From the NCBI GenBank assembly GCA_016124615.1, contig WGNF01000008.1, positions 186,001 to 250,000 on the forward strand: DNA of 64,000 nt, read 5' to 3'. The position numbers and the translations under genes were made by a program. The notes below the pieces were generated by a model. That model made no database searches. It was not told the DNA's origin and saw only the letters and a program-made list of their open reading frames with translations. The number at the start of each line of letters is the position of its first letter. Within the stretch, counting starts at the first letter, position 1. This document shows positions 44,458 through 53,592 of the stretch, piece after piece. Source of the stretch: Paracoccaceae bacterium. GTDB taxonomy: Bacteria > Pseudomonadota > Alphaproteobacteria > Rhodobacterales > Rhodobacteraceae.

Positions 44458-44895
44458 ATGCCCCAGGACACACACGGCGACCACGAGGCCCCGGCCCGCG
44501 CCGAAGGGTTCAACCACGCCCGCACCGCCCAATCGGTCGCGCTGCTGGAAGACTACACCGAGATGATCGACGACCTGATCCATGAACATGGCGAGGCGCG
44601 GCTGACCGATATCGCCCGGCTGATGGGCGTCACCCACCCGACCGCCGCGAAGGCGGTGGCGCGGCTGAAGCGCGAGGGGCTGGCCGTCTCGCGCCCCTAT
44701 CGCGGCGTGTTCCTGACCGAGATCGGCGTCGCGATGGCCGCGCGCGTGCGGCTGCGCCACCGGGTGGTGGTCGATCTGCTGGTGGCGGTCGGCGTGCCCG
44801 CCGAAGCGGCCGAGATCGACGCAGAGGGGATAGAACACCACGTTTCCGATGCAACGCTGGGCGCTTTCGAGGCGTTCCTGAAGGCGCGCGGCTAG
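44458..44895 (+). CDS. mntR: DtxR-family manganese-responsive regulator MntR
   Basis: A 145-residue metalloregulator. An N-terminal winged helix (LTDIARLMGVTHPTAAKAVA, then RLKREGLAVSRPYRGVFLTE) is followed by the dimerisation and metal-binding helices (RLRHRVVVDLLVAVGV, DAEGIEHHVSDATL). The conserved His and Glu residues of the MntR metal site are present and there is no SH3-like third domain, so it belongs to the short MntR group like E. coli MntR. It should repress mntH when Mn2+ is plentiful. ATG at 44458 has AGGA 6 bases upstream; ATG at 44455 is the alternative. It is divergent from mntH across 190 bases. Confidence 0.93.
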   Translation: MPQDTHGDHEAPARAEGFNHARTAQSVALLEDYTEMIDDLIHEHGEARLTDIARLMGVTHPTAAKAVARLKREGLAVSRPYRGVFLTEIGVAMAARVRLRHRVVVDLLVAVGVPAEAAEIDAEGIEHHVSDATLGAFEAFLKARG

Positions 44896-44900
44896 CAGCT

Positions 44901-45710
44901 TCAGTCGTCGGCCCGCACCCGCGGCGCCGATTTGTCGGCGAAGGCGGCAAGGCGGGCCCGGGCGTCGGGTTGGGTGTTCACCACCCCCGCCAGCACCGCC
45001 TCGGCATAGGAAGCATCCAGCGCCGACATGTTCTGCAGATGCGACACGCCAGAGGTGATGGCGAAGTTCGACAGCGGCAGGTTCTGCGCCACCTTGGCCG
45101 CGACCTCGCGCGCCAGATCGTCGGAACTGCCCTCGGCCAGATACTGGCTGAAGCCCAGCGTCAGCGCCTCTTGCCCGCGATAGACGCGCCCCGTCAGCAT
45201 CATGTCGACCGTGCGCGGCTTGCCGATCATCTGCGTCACGCGGATGGTCGCCCCGCCGCCGGTGAACAGCCCCCGCTGGCCTTCCGGCAGCGCGTAGTAA
45301 GTCGAGGCATCGGCCACCCGGATATGCGCGGCCGAGGCCAGTTCCAGCCCGCCACCGACCACCGCGCCCTTCAGCGCGGCAATCACCGGCACGCCGCCGT
45401 ATTCCATCTTGTTGAACGCCTCGTGCCAGCGCAGGCACAGGTGCATGAACGCGGCGGGACTGCGATCCTCGCGGTGATGTTCGACCAGATCGAGCCCGGC
45501 GCAGAAATGGTCGCCCGCCGCCCGCAGCAGCACCGCCCGCACGCCCGCGCGCGGCACCGCGTCGAACAGGCGCACCAGATCCTCCACCGCCTCGGCATCC
45601 AGCGCGTTGCGCTTTTCAGGGCGGTTCAGCACCGCCTCCAGCACGCCGCCAGCGCCCTCGTGCAGGGCGATGCGGGTCAGCGGCAGGGCAAAGACGTCGG
45701 CGGCAGGCAT
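44901..45710 (-). CDS. Enoyl-CoA hydratase/isomerase (crotonase) family protein
   Basis: A 269-residue crotonase-fold protein. The oxyanion-hole strands are clear: [14 protein letters not shown] near residues 65-80 and [20 protein letters not shown] near 115. Family members act on CoA thioesters (hydration, isomerisation or hydrolysis). The usual Glu pair of true hydratases is not clearly seen in [20 protein letters not shown], where one Glu is present, so the exact reaction is open. AAAGGAC lies 6 bases before the ATG at 45710. The gene stands alone, ending 5 bases from the convergent mntR stop. Confidence 0.85.
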   Translation of the reverse strand: MPAADVFALPLTRIALHEGAGGVLEAVLNRPEKRNALDAEAVEDLVRLFDAVPRAGVRAVLLRAAGDHFCAGLDLVEHHREDRSPAAFMHLCLRWHEAFNKMEYGGVPVIAALKGAVVGGGLELASAAHIRVADASTYYALPEGQRGLFTGGGATIRVTQMIGKPRTVDMMLTGRVYRGQEALTLGFSQYLAEGSSDDLAREVAAKVAQNLPLSNFAITSGVSHLQNMSALDASYAEAVLAGVVNTQPDARARLAAFADKSAPRVRADD

Positions 45711-45822
45711 CGGCAAGTCCTTTCAGCGGCAATCAGCGGCAGCTTCCCCGATCCGGGCCGCGCTGACCGCCCCGCAAGACGGCCGCGGCGCCCGGTTCAT
45801 CTGGCAAAGCCGGGGGGTGGCG

Positions 45823-46362
45823 CTATTTCAGCAGCGCGGTGACCCGATCGAAGGCCGCGCCGAACCCGGTCAGCGAGACCTGGAAATCGGCCGGGCTGCC
45901 GTTGTCGGCATGGGTCTTGATCTTCAGCACCTTCCCGGCGCGCAGGGCCGACAGCATCTTGGCGTCGATCTGCGCGCGCACCACGCAGCCCACCGGCAGG
46001 CAGGTGCGGTAGCTGAGCGCGGGGCCCGGATCGGCGGCGTCGAGTTGCAGCATCGGGCCCTGCGTCAGGTCCAGCCCGAAGGGCAGCACCAGCGTCACCG
46101 CCGCGCCGGTGTCGACGGGGGCCACGTCAACCTCCAGCACATGCTTGCCGCTGGCCTTGTCGATCTGCACCTGGCTCATCCCGCATTGCTTTTGCGTCTT
46201 GCCCGCCGCATCCGTTGCCACCCGGCAGGCGACCGACCACGCATCATAACTTTCCTGCAACGAGCTTGCGCCCCCCGGCAGCCCGGAATCGACGGCAGCG
46301 GCCCAAGCGCCCGAGGCCGGGGCCAGCGCGAGAAGGGCAAGGGCGAAAAGGGATCTGCGCAC
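45823..46362 (-). CDS. Invasion-associated locus B (IalB) family protein
   Basis: A 179-residue exported protein. GTG at 46362 is the likely start because GAGG lies 7 bases upstream, and it opens a classic signal peptide (RRSLFALALLALAPASGAWA). The mature domain has the IalB layout: SYDAWSVACRVA, KQCGMSQVQIDK, LVLPFGLDLTQGPMLQLD and SYRTCLPVGCVVRAQID, with four cysteines that likely form two disulfides. IalB proteins are periplasmic, widespread in alphaproteobacteria, and of uncertain function outside Bartonella. It is divergent from the membrane protein at 46547. Confidence 0.85.
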   Translation of the reverse strand: MRRSLFALALLALAPASGAWAAAVDSGLPGGASSLQESYDAWSVACRVATDAAGKTQKQCGMSQVQIDKASGKHVLEVDVAPVDTGAAVTLVLPFGLDLTQGPMLQLDAADPGPALSYRTCLPVGCVVRAQIDAKMLSALRAGKVLKIKTHADNGSPADFQVSLTGFGAAFDRVTALLK

Positions 46363-46546
46363 GGAATTTCCTCTCTGATACGAAAGGGCCGACCAGCGCA
46401 AATCGGCGCCAGACACCGGCCCGCCATCGGCGTGACCCCGAGACACTGGCGCCCCCGATGCCATCCGTCAAGCCACGCGGGGATTCATGTGCTGTCAACC
46501 GTTTGGCGGCAAAGAGAGGGGAATGGGGCAAGGCGGGGGAACCGGC

Positions 46547-47338
46547 ATGACGGCGGCGATGCGGATCACGGCTGACCCCGCGCATCTGCCAATCGCGGGT
46601 AGCGCGGGCGCGCCAAAACAGGTAACGTTTGCGTCAGAACCCCTGACCGACGAGGCACCCGATCCGATGAGCCTGGCCGAGCCGCCCCGATACATCGAAC
46701 GCGACGTGAACGACGAAGGCGGCGCCTCGATGCGCGCGGCGTCGCTTTGCGCGCTCGCGATCGCGGCGGCGCTCTGGTTTCTGGGCAAGATGCCACCGGA
46801 TGTGCGGCACGAAAGCATCCTGATGCTGGTGCCCGCGATCGGCTCGGCGATCGGGCCGTTCTTCCTGATCAACGGCGTCCGCGCCGGGTGGCGGTTGCGC
46901 CGCTATGGCCGTTCCACCATCGAGATCGACCCGCCGGTGCAGGGCCATCCGCTGTGCGGTGTGATCCGGACCGAACGCCCGGTGGATGCGGTCGGGCGCT
47001 ACTCGATCCGGCTGCGCTGCGAAGACGTGCAGGGCCGCACCGTGGCGACGACGCTGTTCAAGAGCGTGTGCCATGTGCCTCATTCCAAAGTCGATTCCAC
47101 CCGCGGCATCCCGTTCCTGATCGAACCCCTGAACACCGAGGAAAAGGCCGGCACCAACGACCGGCTGATGGCCAGCCGGGTGCGCTGGTGGATCGAGGTT
47201 TCGGCGATGACCGAATTCATCAGCTATACGGCGGTCTTCGACGTCTCGGCCCTGCTGCACGAGGTCGAGGATTCCGACGAACAGCCCTGGTGGCAACAGC
47301 CGGACACGACGCCCAAAGGCGCGCCGTCGCCGCGGTAA
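46547..47338 (+). CDS. Unrecognised inner-membrane protein with two helices
   Basis: A 263-residue protein that I do not recognise. After a ~60-residue polar N-terminus there are two membrane helices (about 63-80 and 91-113), then a basic stretch (RAGWRLRRYGRSTIEIDPP) and a ~130-residue beta-rich soluble domain with RYSIRLRCEDVQGRT and TRGIPFLIEPLNT. The layout, two helices followed by a beta domain, resembles DUF3592-type proteins, but that is a guess. ATG at 46547 has GGGGGA 6 bases upstream; ATG at 46523 is an alternative. It ends 22 bases before the metallo-hydrolase gene and may be co-transcribed with it. Confidence 0.6.
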   Translation: MTAAMRITADPAHLPIAGSAGAPKQVTFASEPLTDEAPDPMSLAEPPRYIERDVNDEGGASMRAASLCALAIAAALWFLGKMPPDVRHESILMLVPAIGSAIGPFFLINGVRAGWRLRRYGRSTIEIDPPVQGHPLCGVIRTERPVDAVGRYSIRLRCEDVQGRTVATTLFKSVCHVPHSKVDSTRGIPFLIEPLNTEEKAGTNDRLMASRVRWWIEVSAMTEFISYTAVFDVSALLHEVEDSDEQPWWQQPDTTPKGAPSPR

Positions 47339-47360
47339 CGGGGCATCACAGGAGGCGGCG

Positions 47361-48764
47361 ATGCGGGTATCCTTCCACGGGGCGGCCGGGGGCGTCACCG
47401 GATCCTGCCACCTGATCGAATGTGCCGGGCGGCGCATCCTGATCGACTGCGGCCTGTTTCAGGGCGGCCACGAGATCGAGGAAGACAACGCCGCCGCCTT
47501 CGGCTTCGATGCCGCGGCGATCGACACGCTGCTGCTGACCCACGCGCATCTTGACCATTGCGGGCGCATCCCGCTGCTGGTCAAGCGCGGCTTTCGCGGC
47601 CAGATCATCGCCACCGCCGCCACCCGCGACCTTGCGCGGCTGGTGATGATGGACTCGGCCCGCCTGCAAGAGGAAGAGGCCGACCGTGCCGCCCGCCACC
47701 CCGGCCGCCCCGCCCATGCCGCGCTCTACGGCACGCTGGATGCGCTGGCCGCCTTCGACCGCTTCGGCCCCACCGCGACCTGCGGCACGCCGCTGGTGCT
47801 GGCGCCGGGGATCACCGCGACCTTCGGCAATGCTGGGCACATCCTCGGGTCGGCCTGGATCCAACTGGCGCTGACCGAAGGCGACACGCGGCGCACGATC
47901 CTGTTCTCGGGCGATCTGGGCGGGCCCGGCCGCCCGCTGCTGGCCAACCCCGACCCCGCACCGCCCTCCGACGCGCTGGTGATCGAGACGACCTACGGCG
48001 ACCGCACCCACCGCAGCCTTGATGCTTCGGTCGACGAACTTTACACCGCGATCACCGAAGCCACCCGCCACGGCGGCAACGCGGTGATCCCGACCTTCGC
48101 GCTCGACCGCGCGCAAGAGGTGCTGTTCTTCCTGCGGCAGGGCGAACGCAGCGGGAAAATTCCGCGCGGCCTGCCGGTCTATCTTGACAGCCCGATGGCG
48201 ATCACCGCGACCGAAATCTATGAAAGCCACCCCGAGGAATTCCGCGCCTCGGTCACGGCGATGTTCGCCGCCGACCGCGAGCCGCTGTCGCCCTCGGGCC
48301 TGCAACTGGTGCATGACACCAAGGGCAGCGCCCGGCTGAACAGCGTGCGCGGCGCGGTGATCATGGCCGGGTCGGGCATGTGCACCGGCGGGCGCATCCG
48401 CCACCACCTGCGCCACAATCTTGGCCATGCCGAAAACGCGATCATCTTCGTCGGCTACGCGGCCAACGGCACGCTGGCGCGGCGGATCATCGACGGCGCC
48501 CGCAGCGTGCGCCTGTTCGGGGATGAGGTTCCGGTCCGCGCCCAGTTGCACACCATCAACGGCTTTTCCGCCCATGCCGATCAGGGCGACCTGCTGGCCT
48601 GGTCGGCAACGGCGCGGGCGGCCACCACTTTCCTCGTGCATGGCGAGGCGGCGGCGGCACAAGCCTTTGCGCAGCACCTGGGCCAGACCCATGTGGTGAT
48701 CCCGGCCCTGCACCAGTCATTCGATCTTGGCGCCGCCTTGCCGAGCGGTGACGCCCCCCGCTAG
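47361..48764 (+). CDS. MBL-fold / beta-CASP RNase-like metallo-hydrolase
   Basis: A 467-residue cytoplasmic hydrolase. The metallo-beta-lactamase part has the zinc motif HAHLDHCG near residue 61 and the later GHILGSAW and FSGDLGG motifs. The beta-CASP insert and C-terminal RNA-specificity segment follow (ETTYGDRTH, PTFALDRAQEVLFFL, MAGSGMCTGGRIRHHL, HTINGFSAHADQGDLL). This is the CPSF-73-like architecture of bacterial RNase-type enzymes, so RNA cleavage is the likely activity; the substrate is unknown. GGAGGCG precedes the ATG. SulP follows after 29 bases. Confidence 0.9.
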   Translation: MRVSFHGAAGGVTGSCHLIECAGRRILIDCGLFQGGHEIEEDNAAAFGFDAAAIDTLLLTHAHLDHCGRIPLLVKRGFRGQIIATAATRDLARLVMMDSARLQEEEADRAARHPGRPAHAALYGTLDALAAFDRFGPTATCGTPLVLAPGITATFGNAGHILGSAWIQLALTEGDTRRTILFSGDLGGPGRPLLANPDPAPPSDALVIETTYGDRTHRSLDASVDELYTAITEATRHGGNAVIPTFALDRAQEVLFFLRQGERSGKIPRGLPVYLDSPMAITATEIYESHPEEFRASVTAMFAADREPLSPSGLQLVHDTKGSARLNSVRGAVIMAGSGMCTGGRIRHHLRHNLGHAENAIIFVGYAANGTLARRIIDGARSVRLFGDEVPVRAQLHTINGFSAHADQGDLLAWSATARAATTFLVHGEAAAAQAFAQHLGQTHVVIPALHQSFDLGAALPSGDAPR

Positions 48765-48793
48765 GATCGGCGCGATCCCAAAGGGAACCGCCC

Positions 48794-50497
48794 GTGACCA
48801 AATCCCACCCGGCCCTCGCCGCCCCGCCGCGCCTGGCGCCTCTGCTGTTCCCGACGCTGCGCGGCCTGACGCCTGCCATGCTGCCGGGCGAGGTGGTGGC
48901 GGCGCTGATGCTGCTGGCGATCGCGGTCCCCGAACAACTCGCCACGGCGCGGCTGATGGGGTTGCCGCCGATCACCGGCCTGATCGCCTTTGTCGCGGGC
49001 ACCGTCGCCTTCGCGGCCTTCGGGCTTAGCCGGTCGCTGTCGGTCGGGGCGGATTCGACCATCGCGCCGATCATGGCGGCGGCGCTGGCGCTGCTGGCCG
49101 CGCCCGGCAGCCCGCATTACGCGGCACTGGCGGGGATGCTGGCTACGCTGACCGGGGTGCTCCTGATCCTGTCGCGCCCGCTGCGGCTGGGCTGGATCGC
49201 CGATCTGCTGTCGGTGCCGGTCACCACCGGGTTTCTCGCCGGGATCGCCGTGCATATCGTCGCGGGCGCGCTGCCGCCGATCCTGAACCTGACCGCGACG
49301 GGAACCAGCCTGCCCGAACGGCTGGCCGATCTCTTTCGCCAGCTGCCGCAGGCCGACCCGGTCACCGCCGCGCTGGGGATCGGCGTGACCCTTGTCGGCC
49401 TTGGCGCCGACCGGATCGGCCGCCGGGTGCCGGGCCCGCTGATCGCGCTGGCGCTGGCGGCCGGGGCGGTGACGGCCTTCGCGCTGCAGGTGCCGATGCT
49501 GGCGGCGCTGCCGCACACCCTGCCCGGCCCGCGGATCGAATTGCCCGGCTTCGACGAGGTGATGGCGCTCTTGCCGCTGGCCGGGGTGACCGCGCTGGTG
49601 GTGATGATGCAGACGGCGGCGGTGCGGCAGGGCCTGCCCGACACTGCCGACGCCGACCCCGGCCGCGATTTTGCCGCCATCGGCGCGGGCGCCGTGCTGT
49701 CGGCGCTGCTGGGCAGCTTCGCGGTGAATTCCAGCCCGCCGCGCAGCGCGGCACTGGAGGCGGCGGGGGCGCGGTCACAAGCCTCGGGGCTGATCGCGGT
49801 GGCGCTGACGGTGGGCCTGATCGTGTTCGGCGCCGGTGCCTTTGCCTGGCTGCCGCAGGCGGCGCTGAACGGCGTGCTGCTGATGGTCGGCCTGCGCCTC
49901 TTTCATCTGGGCACGATGCGGAAGATCGCACGCAAAAGCCCGGCGGAAGTGCTGCTGGTGGCCGCGGCGGCGCTGCTGGTGATCTTCCTGCCGGTCAATC
50001 AGGGCGTGTGGCTCGCGATCATGCTGGCGCTGGCCCATGCGCTATACTCGATCGCGCGCCCCGCCTGCACCGAGTTGCAGCGGGTGCCGGGCACCACGAT
50101 CTGGTGGGCGCTTGGCCCCGGCGAAGCCGGCGAACGGGTGCCGGGCGTGCTGGTCTTCGCGCTTGGCGCGCCGGTCAACTTTCTCAACGCGCGCTTCATG
50201 GTGGCGCATCTGCGCAAGGCGGTGGCCACCGCCCCGACCCCGCCGGAGGTGATCGTGATCGAGGCGACCGGGGTGATCGGCGTCGATTTCACCGGCGGCC
50301 AAATCCTGCAGGACGCGGTGACCGCGTTGCGCGCCGAGGGGCACCAGATGGTGCTGGCACGGCTGGAGAATGAACGCGCCGAGGCCGCTGCCGCCCGCAC
50401 CGGCCTGATCGCCGCCTTCGGGCAGCACCATGTCTATCACTCGGTCGAAGAGGCGGTCGAGGACCGCACGGCCAAGGCGCACCACCCCAAGCGCTAG
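48794..50497 (+). CDS. SulP-family anion transporter with STAS domain
   Basis: A 567-residue carrier of the SLC26/SulP family, which exchange or import sulfate, bicarbonate or other anions. Residues ~15-425 hold 12-14 hydrophobic segments with SulP landmarks (LPPITGLIAFVAGTVAFAAF, FAVNSSPPRSAALEAAGARS). The C-terminal ~110 residues form the STAS domain (IVIEATGVIGVDFTGGQILQ near 490). The exact anion cannot be read from sequence. Its TAG stop shares the palindrome CTAG with the stop of convergent atpG, so the two genes overlap by 4 bases. Confidence 0.9.
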   Translation: MTKSHPALAAPPRLAPLLFPTLRGLTPAMLPGEVVAALMLLAIAVPEQLATARLMGLPPITGLIAFVAGTVAFAAFGLSRSLSVGADSTIAPIMAAALALLAAPGSPHYAALAGMLATLTGVLLILSRPLRLGWIADLLSVPVTTGFLAGIAVHIVAGALPPILNLTATGTSLPERLADLFRQLPQADPVTAALGIGVTLVGLGADRIGRRVPGPLIALALAAGAVTAFALQVPMLAALPHTLPGPRIELPGFDEVMALLPLAGVTALVVMMQTAAVRQGLPDTADADPGRDFAAIGAGAVLSALLGSFAVNSSPPRSAALEAAGARSQASGLIAVALTVGLIVFGAGAFAWLPQAALNGVLLMVGLRLFHLGTMRKIARKSPAEVLLVAAAALLVIFLPVNQGVWLAIMLALAHALYSIARPACTELQRVPGTTIWWALGPGEAGERVPGVLVFALGAPVNFLNARFMVAHLRKAVATAPTPPEVIVIEATGVIGVDFTGGQILQDAVTALRAEGHQMVLARLENERAEAAAARTGLIAAFGQHHVYHSVEEAVEDRTAKAHHPKR

Positions 50498-51324
50498 CGG
50501 CCCGCCGCCATGATCGCCTCGGACCCGGTCACCACGTCCAGAAGTTCCGAGGTGATCGCCTCTTGCCGCAGGTCGTTCTCGTCGCGGCGCAGGCCTTCCA
50601 GCTTGTCGGCAATGGCGTGGTCGGCAGCTTCCATCACCCGCAGCCGGGCGGCGTTTTCCGAGGCGAAGGAATCCATCATCGCCTGCGACAGCGCGGCAAA
50701 CAGGTATTCGCGGTCAAGCGCGCGCAACAGATCGGCGGGCGGCAGTTGCGCCAGCGGTGGCGCCCGGCGGATGCCTTTCGGCGGTGGCGGCAGGTCGGGC
50801 GGCAGGATGCGGCGGTAGGCGGGCGCAAAGCCGCCGCCGCGCTGATAGGCGCCGTAGACCACGCCCGCCGTCGCATGGCCCGCCAGTGCCTGCGCCAGAT
50901 CGTGCACCGCCGCCGCGACGCCCGCGACATGGGTGGCCATCGGCAGCACCACATCGGGCGCCATGCCGCGCTCGGCCGCCGTCACGCCGCCGCGCTTGCC
51001 CAGCACCACCAGCATTTCGCCGGGCACGCGGCGCGGCGCGGCCGCCTCCAGCAAGCGGGTGTTGAAGCCGCCCGCAAAGCCGTGTTCGGAACAGACCACG
51101 ATCAGCGCGGCGCCTTTGCCCACGTCGCGGTCAAGCCCCTCGCCGTCCAGCGCCAGCGCATCGGCCAGCGCCTCGGCGATGATGTCGGCATAGGCGCGGA
51201 TGCCGGTCAGCGCCCCCTGCGCCTCTTGCAGCCGGTTGGCGGCCAGCGCGCGCAGCGCCTGAAACAGGCCACGCAGTTCCGTCAGGCTGCTGATGCGGGC
51301 CTTGAGAACCTGTTCCTGTTCCAC
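50494..51324 (-). CDS. atpG: N-type ATPase gamma subunit
   Basis: The central rotor stalk of F1, 276 residues. The N- and C-terminal coiled helices are recognisable (KARISSLTELRGLFQALRAL and the terminal NDLRQEAITSELLDVVTGSE), with the Rossmann-like middle. GTG at 51324 is chosen because it lies 1 base after the atpA stop and begins the N-terminal helix; a longer frame adds unlike residues. The family is divergent from housekeeping gamma subunits, as expected for the N-ATPase branch. Last gene of the operon; its stop overlaps convergent sulP. Confidence 0.9.
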   Translation of the reverse strand: MEQEQVLKARISSLTELRGLFQALRALAANRLQEAQGALTGIRAYADIIAEALADALALDGEGLDRDVGKGAALIVVCSEHGFAGGFNTRLLEAAAPRRVPGEMLVVLGKRGGVTAAERGMAPDVVLPMATHVAGVAAAVHDLAQALAGHATAGVVYGAYQRGGGFAPAYRRILPPDLPPPPKGIRRAPPLAQLPPADLLRALDREYLFAALSQAMMDSFASENAARLRVMEAADHAIADKLEGLRRDENDLRQEAITSELLDVVTGSEAIMAAGR

Positions 51325-51325
51325 C

Positions 51326-52843
51326 TCAGCCCCCCGCCGCCGCGATGCAGGCGGCGACCGCCGCCACCAGCGCGGCACGGTCGTCTTCGGCCAGTTTGCC
51401 GGTTTCGGTGATGCGTGCCACGGCCTCGGGGCAGTCGGTGGCCAGCCGGTCGGGCAGCGCGGCCTTGAACCGTTCCACCACGGGCAGCGGCAGCGGGTCC
51501 AGTTGCCCCGAGGCGGTCGCGGTCAGCAGCGCCAGTTGCGTCGCCAGCCCCGCCGGGCGGAACTGCGGCTGCGCCAGCATCGCGCGGATGCGCCGACCGT
51601 GGTCGATCTTGGCCTGCGTGCGCGCATCCACCATCGCGCCAAAACGGGTGAAGACCTCCAGTTCCAGAAACTGGCCGTAGTCGAGCTTCAGCGTGCCCAC
51701 CGCCGCCTTCATCGCGGGCGCTTGCGTGGCACTGCCGACCCGGCTGACCGACAGGCCGACGTTCACCGCCGGTTTCTGCCCCTCGTAGAACAGCTTCGGC
51801 TCCAGAAAGATCTGCCCGTCGGTGATCGAGATCAGGTTGGTCGGGATATAGGCGGTCAGGTTGCCGCCCTGCGTTTCCGCGATCGGCAGCGCGGTCAGCG
51901 AGCCGCCGCCCTTGGCCGCCGACAGTTTGGACGCGCGTTCCAGCAGCCGCGAATGCAGGTAGAACACGTCGCCCGGATAGGCCTCGCGCCCCGGCGGGCG
52001 ACGCAGCAGCAGCGACAGTTCGCGGTAGACGATGGCGTGCTTGGTCAGGTCGTCGTAGACCACCAGCGCGTGCATCCCCTTGTCGCGGAAGTATTCCGCC
52101 ATCGTGCAGGCGGCGTAGGGCGCCAGCCATTGCGCGCCGGGCGGCGCGTCGGCCTCGCCCACCACCACGATGCAGCGCCCAAGGTTGCCGCGGGTGCGGA
52201 TCGATTCCACCACCTGCCCGACGGTGGAGGCTTTCTGCCCCACCGCGCAGTAGATGCAGATGACGTCGGTATCTTTCTGGTTCAGGATCGTGTCGAGCGC
52301 GACCGCCGTCTTGCCAGTCTTGCGGTCGCCGATGATCAACTCGCGCTGGCCCCGCCCCAGCGGGATCATCGCGTCCACCACCGTCAGCCCGGTCATCAGC
52401 GGTTCGGTCACCAGTTCGCGGTCAGCGATGCCGGGGGCCGGCCGTTCCACCGGGTCATGGCGCTCGGCGATGATCGCCGGGCCGCCATCCAGCGGGCGGC
52501 CGATCGGGTCGACCACGCGGCCCAGCAGCGCCTCGCCCACCGGCACGCGGATGATCTCGCCGGTGCCGCGCACGGCGCTGCCCGCCACGATGCCCTCGGC
52601 CGCGTCAAGCAGCACGACGCTCGCCTCATCGACGCTGACCCGCAGCACCAGACCGCGCGCGCCGTTGGCGAATTCCAGCACCTCTTCCGATTTGGTGCCC
52701 GGCAACCCGGTCACGGTGGCAACGCCGTCGCCGATGCGCGTGACGGTGCCGACATGCGCGACCACTGGCGCCACCTGCATGGCGCCGATCCGGTCGCGGG
52801 CGGGGCCGAACCAGCCGCGCAGGACATCATCAAGCTCACTCAT
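51326..52843 (-). CDS. atpA: N-type ATPase alpha subunit
   Basis: The non-catalytic nucleotide-binding F1 subunit, 505 residues. The P-loop is GDRKTGKTAVAL near 168-176, preceded by DAMIPLGRGQRELI; the SIR-like alpha signature appears as LVYDDLTKHAIVYRELSLLL and FYLHSRLLERASKL. It lacks the N-terminal delta-binding helix typical of housekeeping alpha in full form, consistent with the N-type. The start overlaps the atpF stop by 8 bases, and atpG follows after 1 base. Confidence 0.95.
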   Translation of the reverse strand: MSELDDVLRGWFGPARDRIGAMQVAPVVAHVGTVTRIGDGVATVTGLPGTKSEEVLEFANGARGLVLRVSVDEASVVLLDAAEGIVAGSAVRGTGEIIRVPVGEALLGRVVDPIGRPLDGGPAIIAERHDPVERPAPGIADRELVTEPLMTGLTVVDAMIPLGRGQRELIIGDRKTGKTAVALDTILNQKDTDVICIYCAVGQKASTVGQVVESIRTRGNLGRCIVVVGEADAPPGAQWLAPYAACTMAEYFRDKGMHALVVYDDLTKHAIVYRELSLLLRRPPGREAYPGDVFYLHSRLLERASKLSAAKGGGSLTALPIAETQGGNLTAYIPTNLISITDGQIFLEPKLFYEGQKPAVNVGLSVSRVGSATQAPAMKAAVGTLKLDYGQFLELEVFTRFGAMVDARTQAKIDHGRRIRAMLAQPQFRPAGLATQLALLTATASGQLDPLPLPVVERFKAALPDRLATDCPEAVARITETGKLAEDDRAALVAAVAACIAAAGG

Positions 52844-53585
52844 CGCCGGTCAGCACCCCCTGCGCAGCGGCGATCCGGTCCGCCCAGCCGAATTTCAGCA
52901 CCGAATGCGCCAGCCGCAACTCGGCGCCGCCAAGGATCGCCGCATCCTCGGCAAAGGCCAGCGTTCCGGCGCCGCCCAACAGCGGCATCAGCCGGGCCGA
53001 CCAGACCGGATGGTCGTCGGGCGTCAGCGGGCGGGCGGTCACCACTGTCGCCACCGCGCCGGGCGCGGCCATGTCGGCAGCCAGCCGGTCGCGTTCGTCG
53101 GCGGGCAGCGCCGTCAGCGCCCCGGCCAGCCCGTCGAGAAACACGCCCGGCGCGACCTTGGCCGCCGTATCCTGCAGGATGCGCCCCGCCAGCCCGGCGG
53201 CCAGCCCGGCAAGCTCGACCTGCGCACCCGCCACGGCGGCCTTGCGTTCCGACGCGATGGCCACCTGCGCCTTGGCCAGCATCGCATCCGCCGCCGCCCG
53301 CGCCTGCGTGGCGCTGGCCTTGGTCGCCGTTTCCGCCTCGGCCGCCGCGTCAGCCAGCACCCCGGCCCGCGATGCCTCCAGCGCGGCCTGCGCCGCTTTC
53401 AGCCGCGCCGCCTCGGCCTCGGCGGCCGCCTTGGCGGTTGCCGCCTCGGTTTGCGCGGCATCCACCTGCGCCTTGCGCTCGGCGATGACCTTGCGCACCG
53501 GGGCGTAAAGGAAGCGGCGCAGCAGCCAGACCAGCACGGCGAAGTTCACCGCCTGCAGGCCAAGGGTCCACCAGTCGATCGTCAT
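52836..53585 (-). CDS. atpF: N-type ATPase b subunit with delta-like C-terminus
   Basis: The peripheral stator, 249 residues, longer than an ordinary b subunit (~160). A single N-terminal membrane helix (~8-25, WTLGLQAVNFAVLVWLLRRF) is followed by a long Ala/Glu/Lys coiled coil to ~150. The last ~100 residues (VVTARPLTPDDHPVWSARL, later AILGGAELRLAHSVLKFGW) resemble the C-terminal domain of the delta subunit. No separate atpH gene is present, so the b-delta arrangement probably supplies the F1 attachment. It lies between atpE (7-base gap) and atpA (8-base overlap). Confidence 0.88.
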   Translation of the reverse strand: MTIDWWTLGLQAVNFAVLVWLLRRFLYAPVRKVIAERKAQVDAAQTEAATAKAAAEAEAARLKAAQAALEASRAGVLADAAAEAETATKASATQARAAADAMLAKAQVAIASERKAAVAGAQVELAGLAAGLAGRILQDTAAKVAPGVFLDGLAGALTALPADERDRLAADMAAPGAVATVVTARPLTPDDHPVWSARLMPLLGGAGTLAFAEDAAILGGAELRLAHSVLKFGWADRIAAAQGVLTGDE

Positions 53586-53592
53586 GCGGGGC

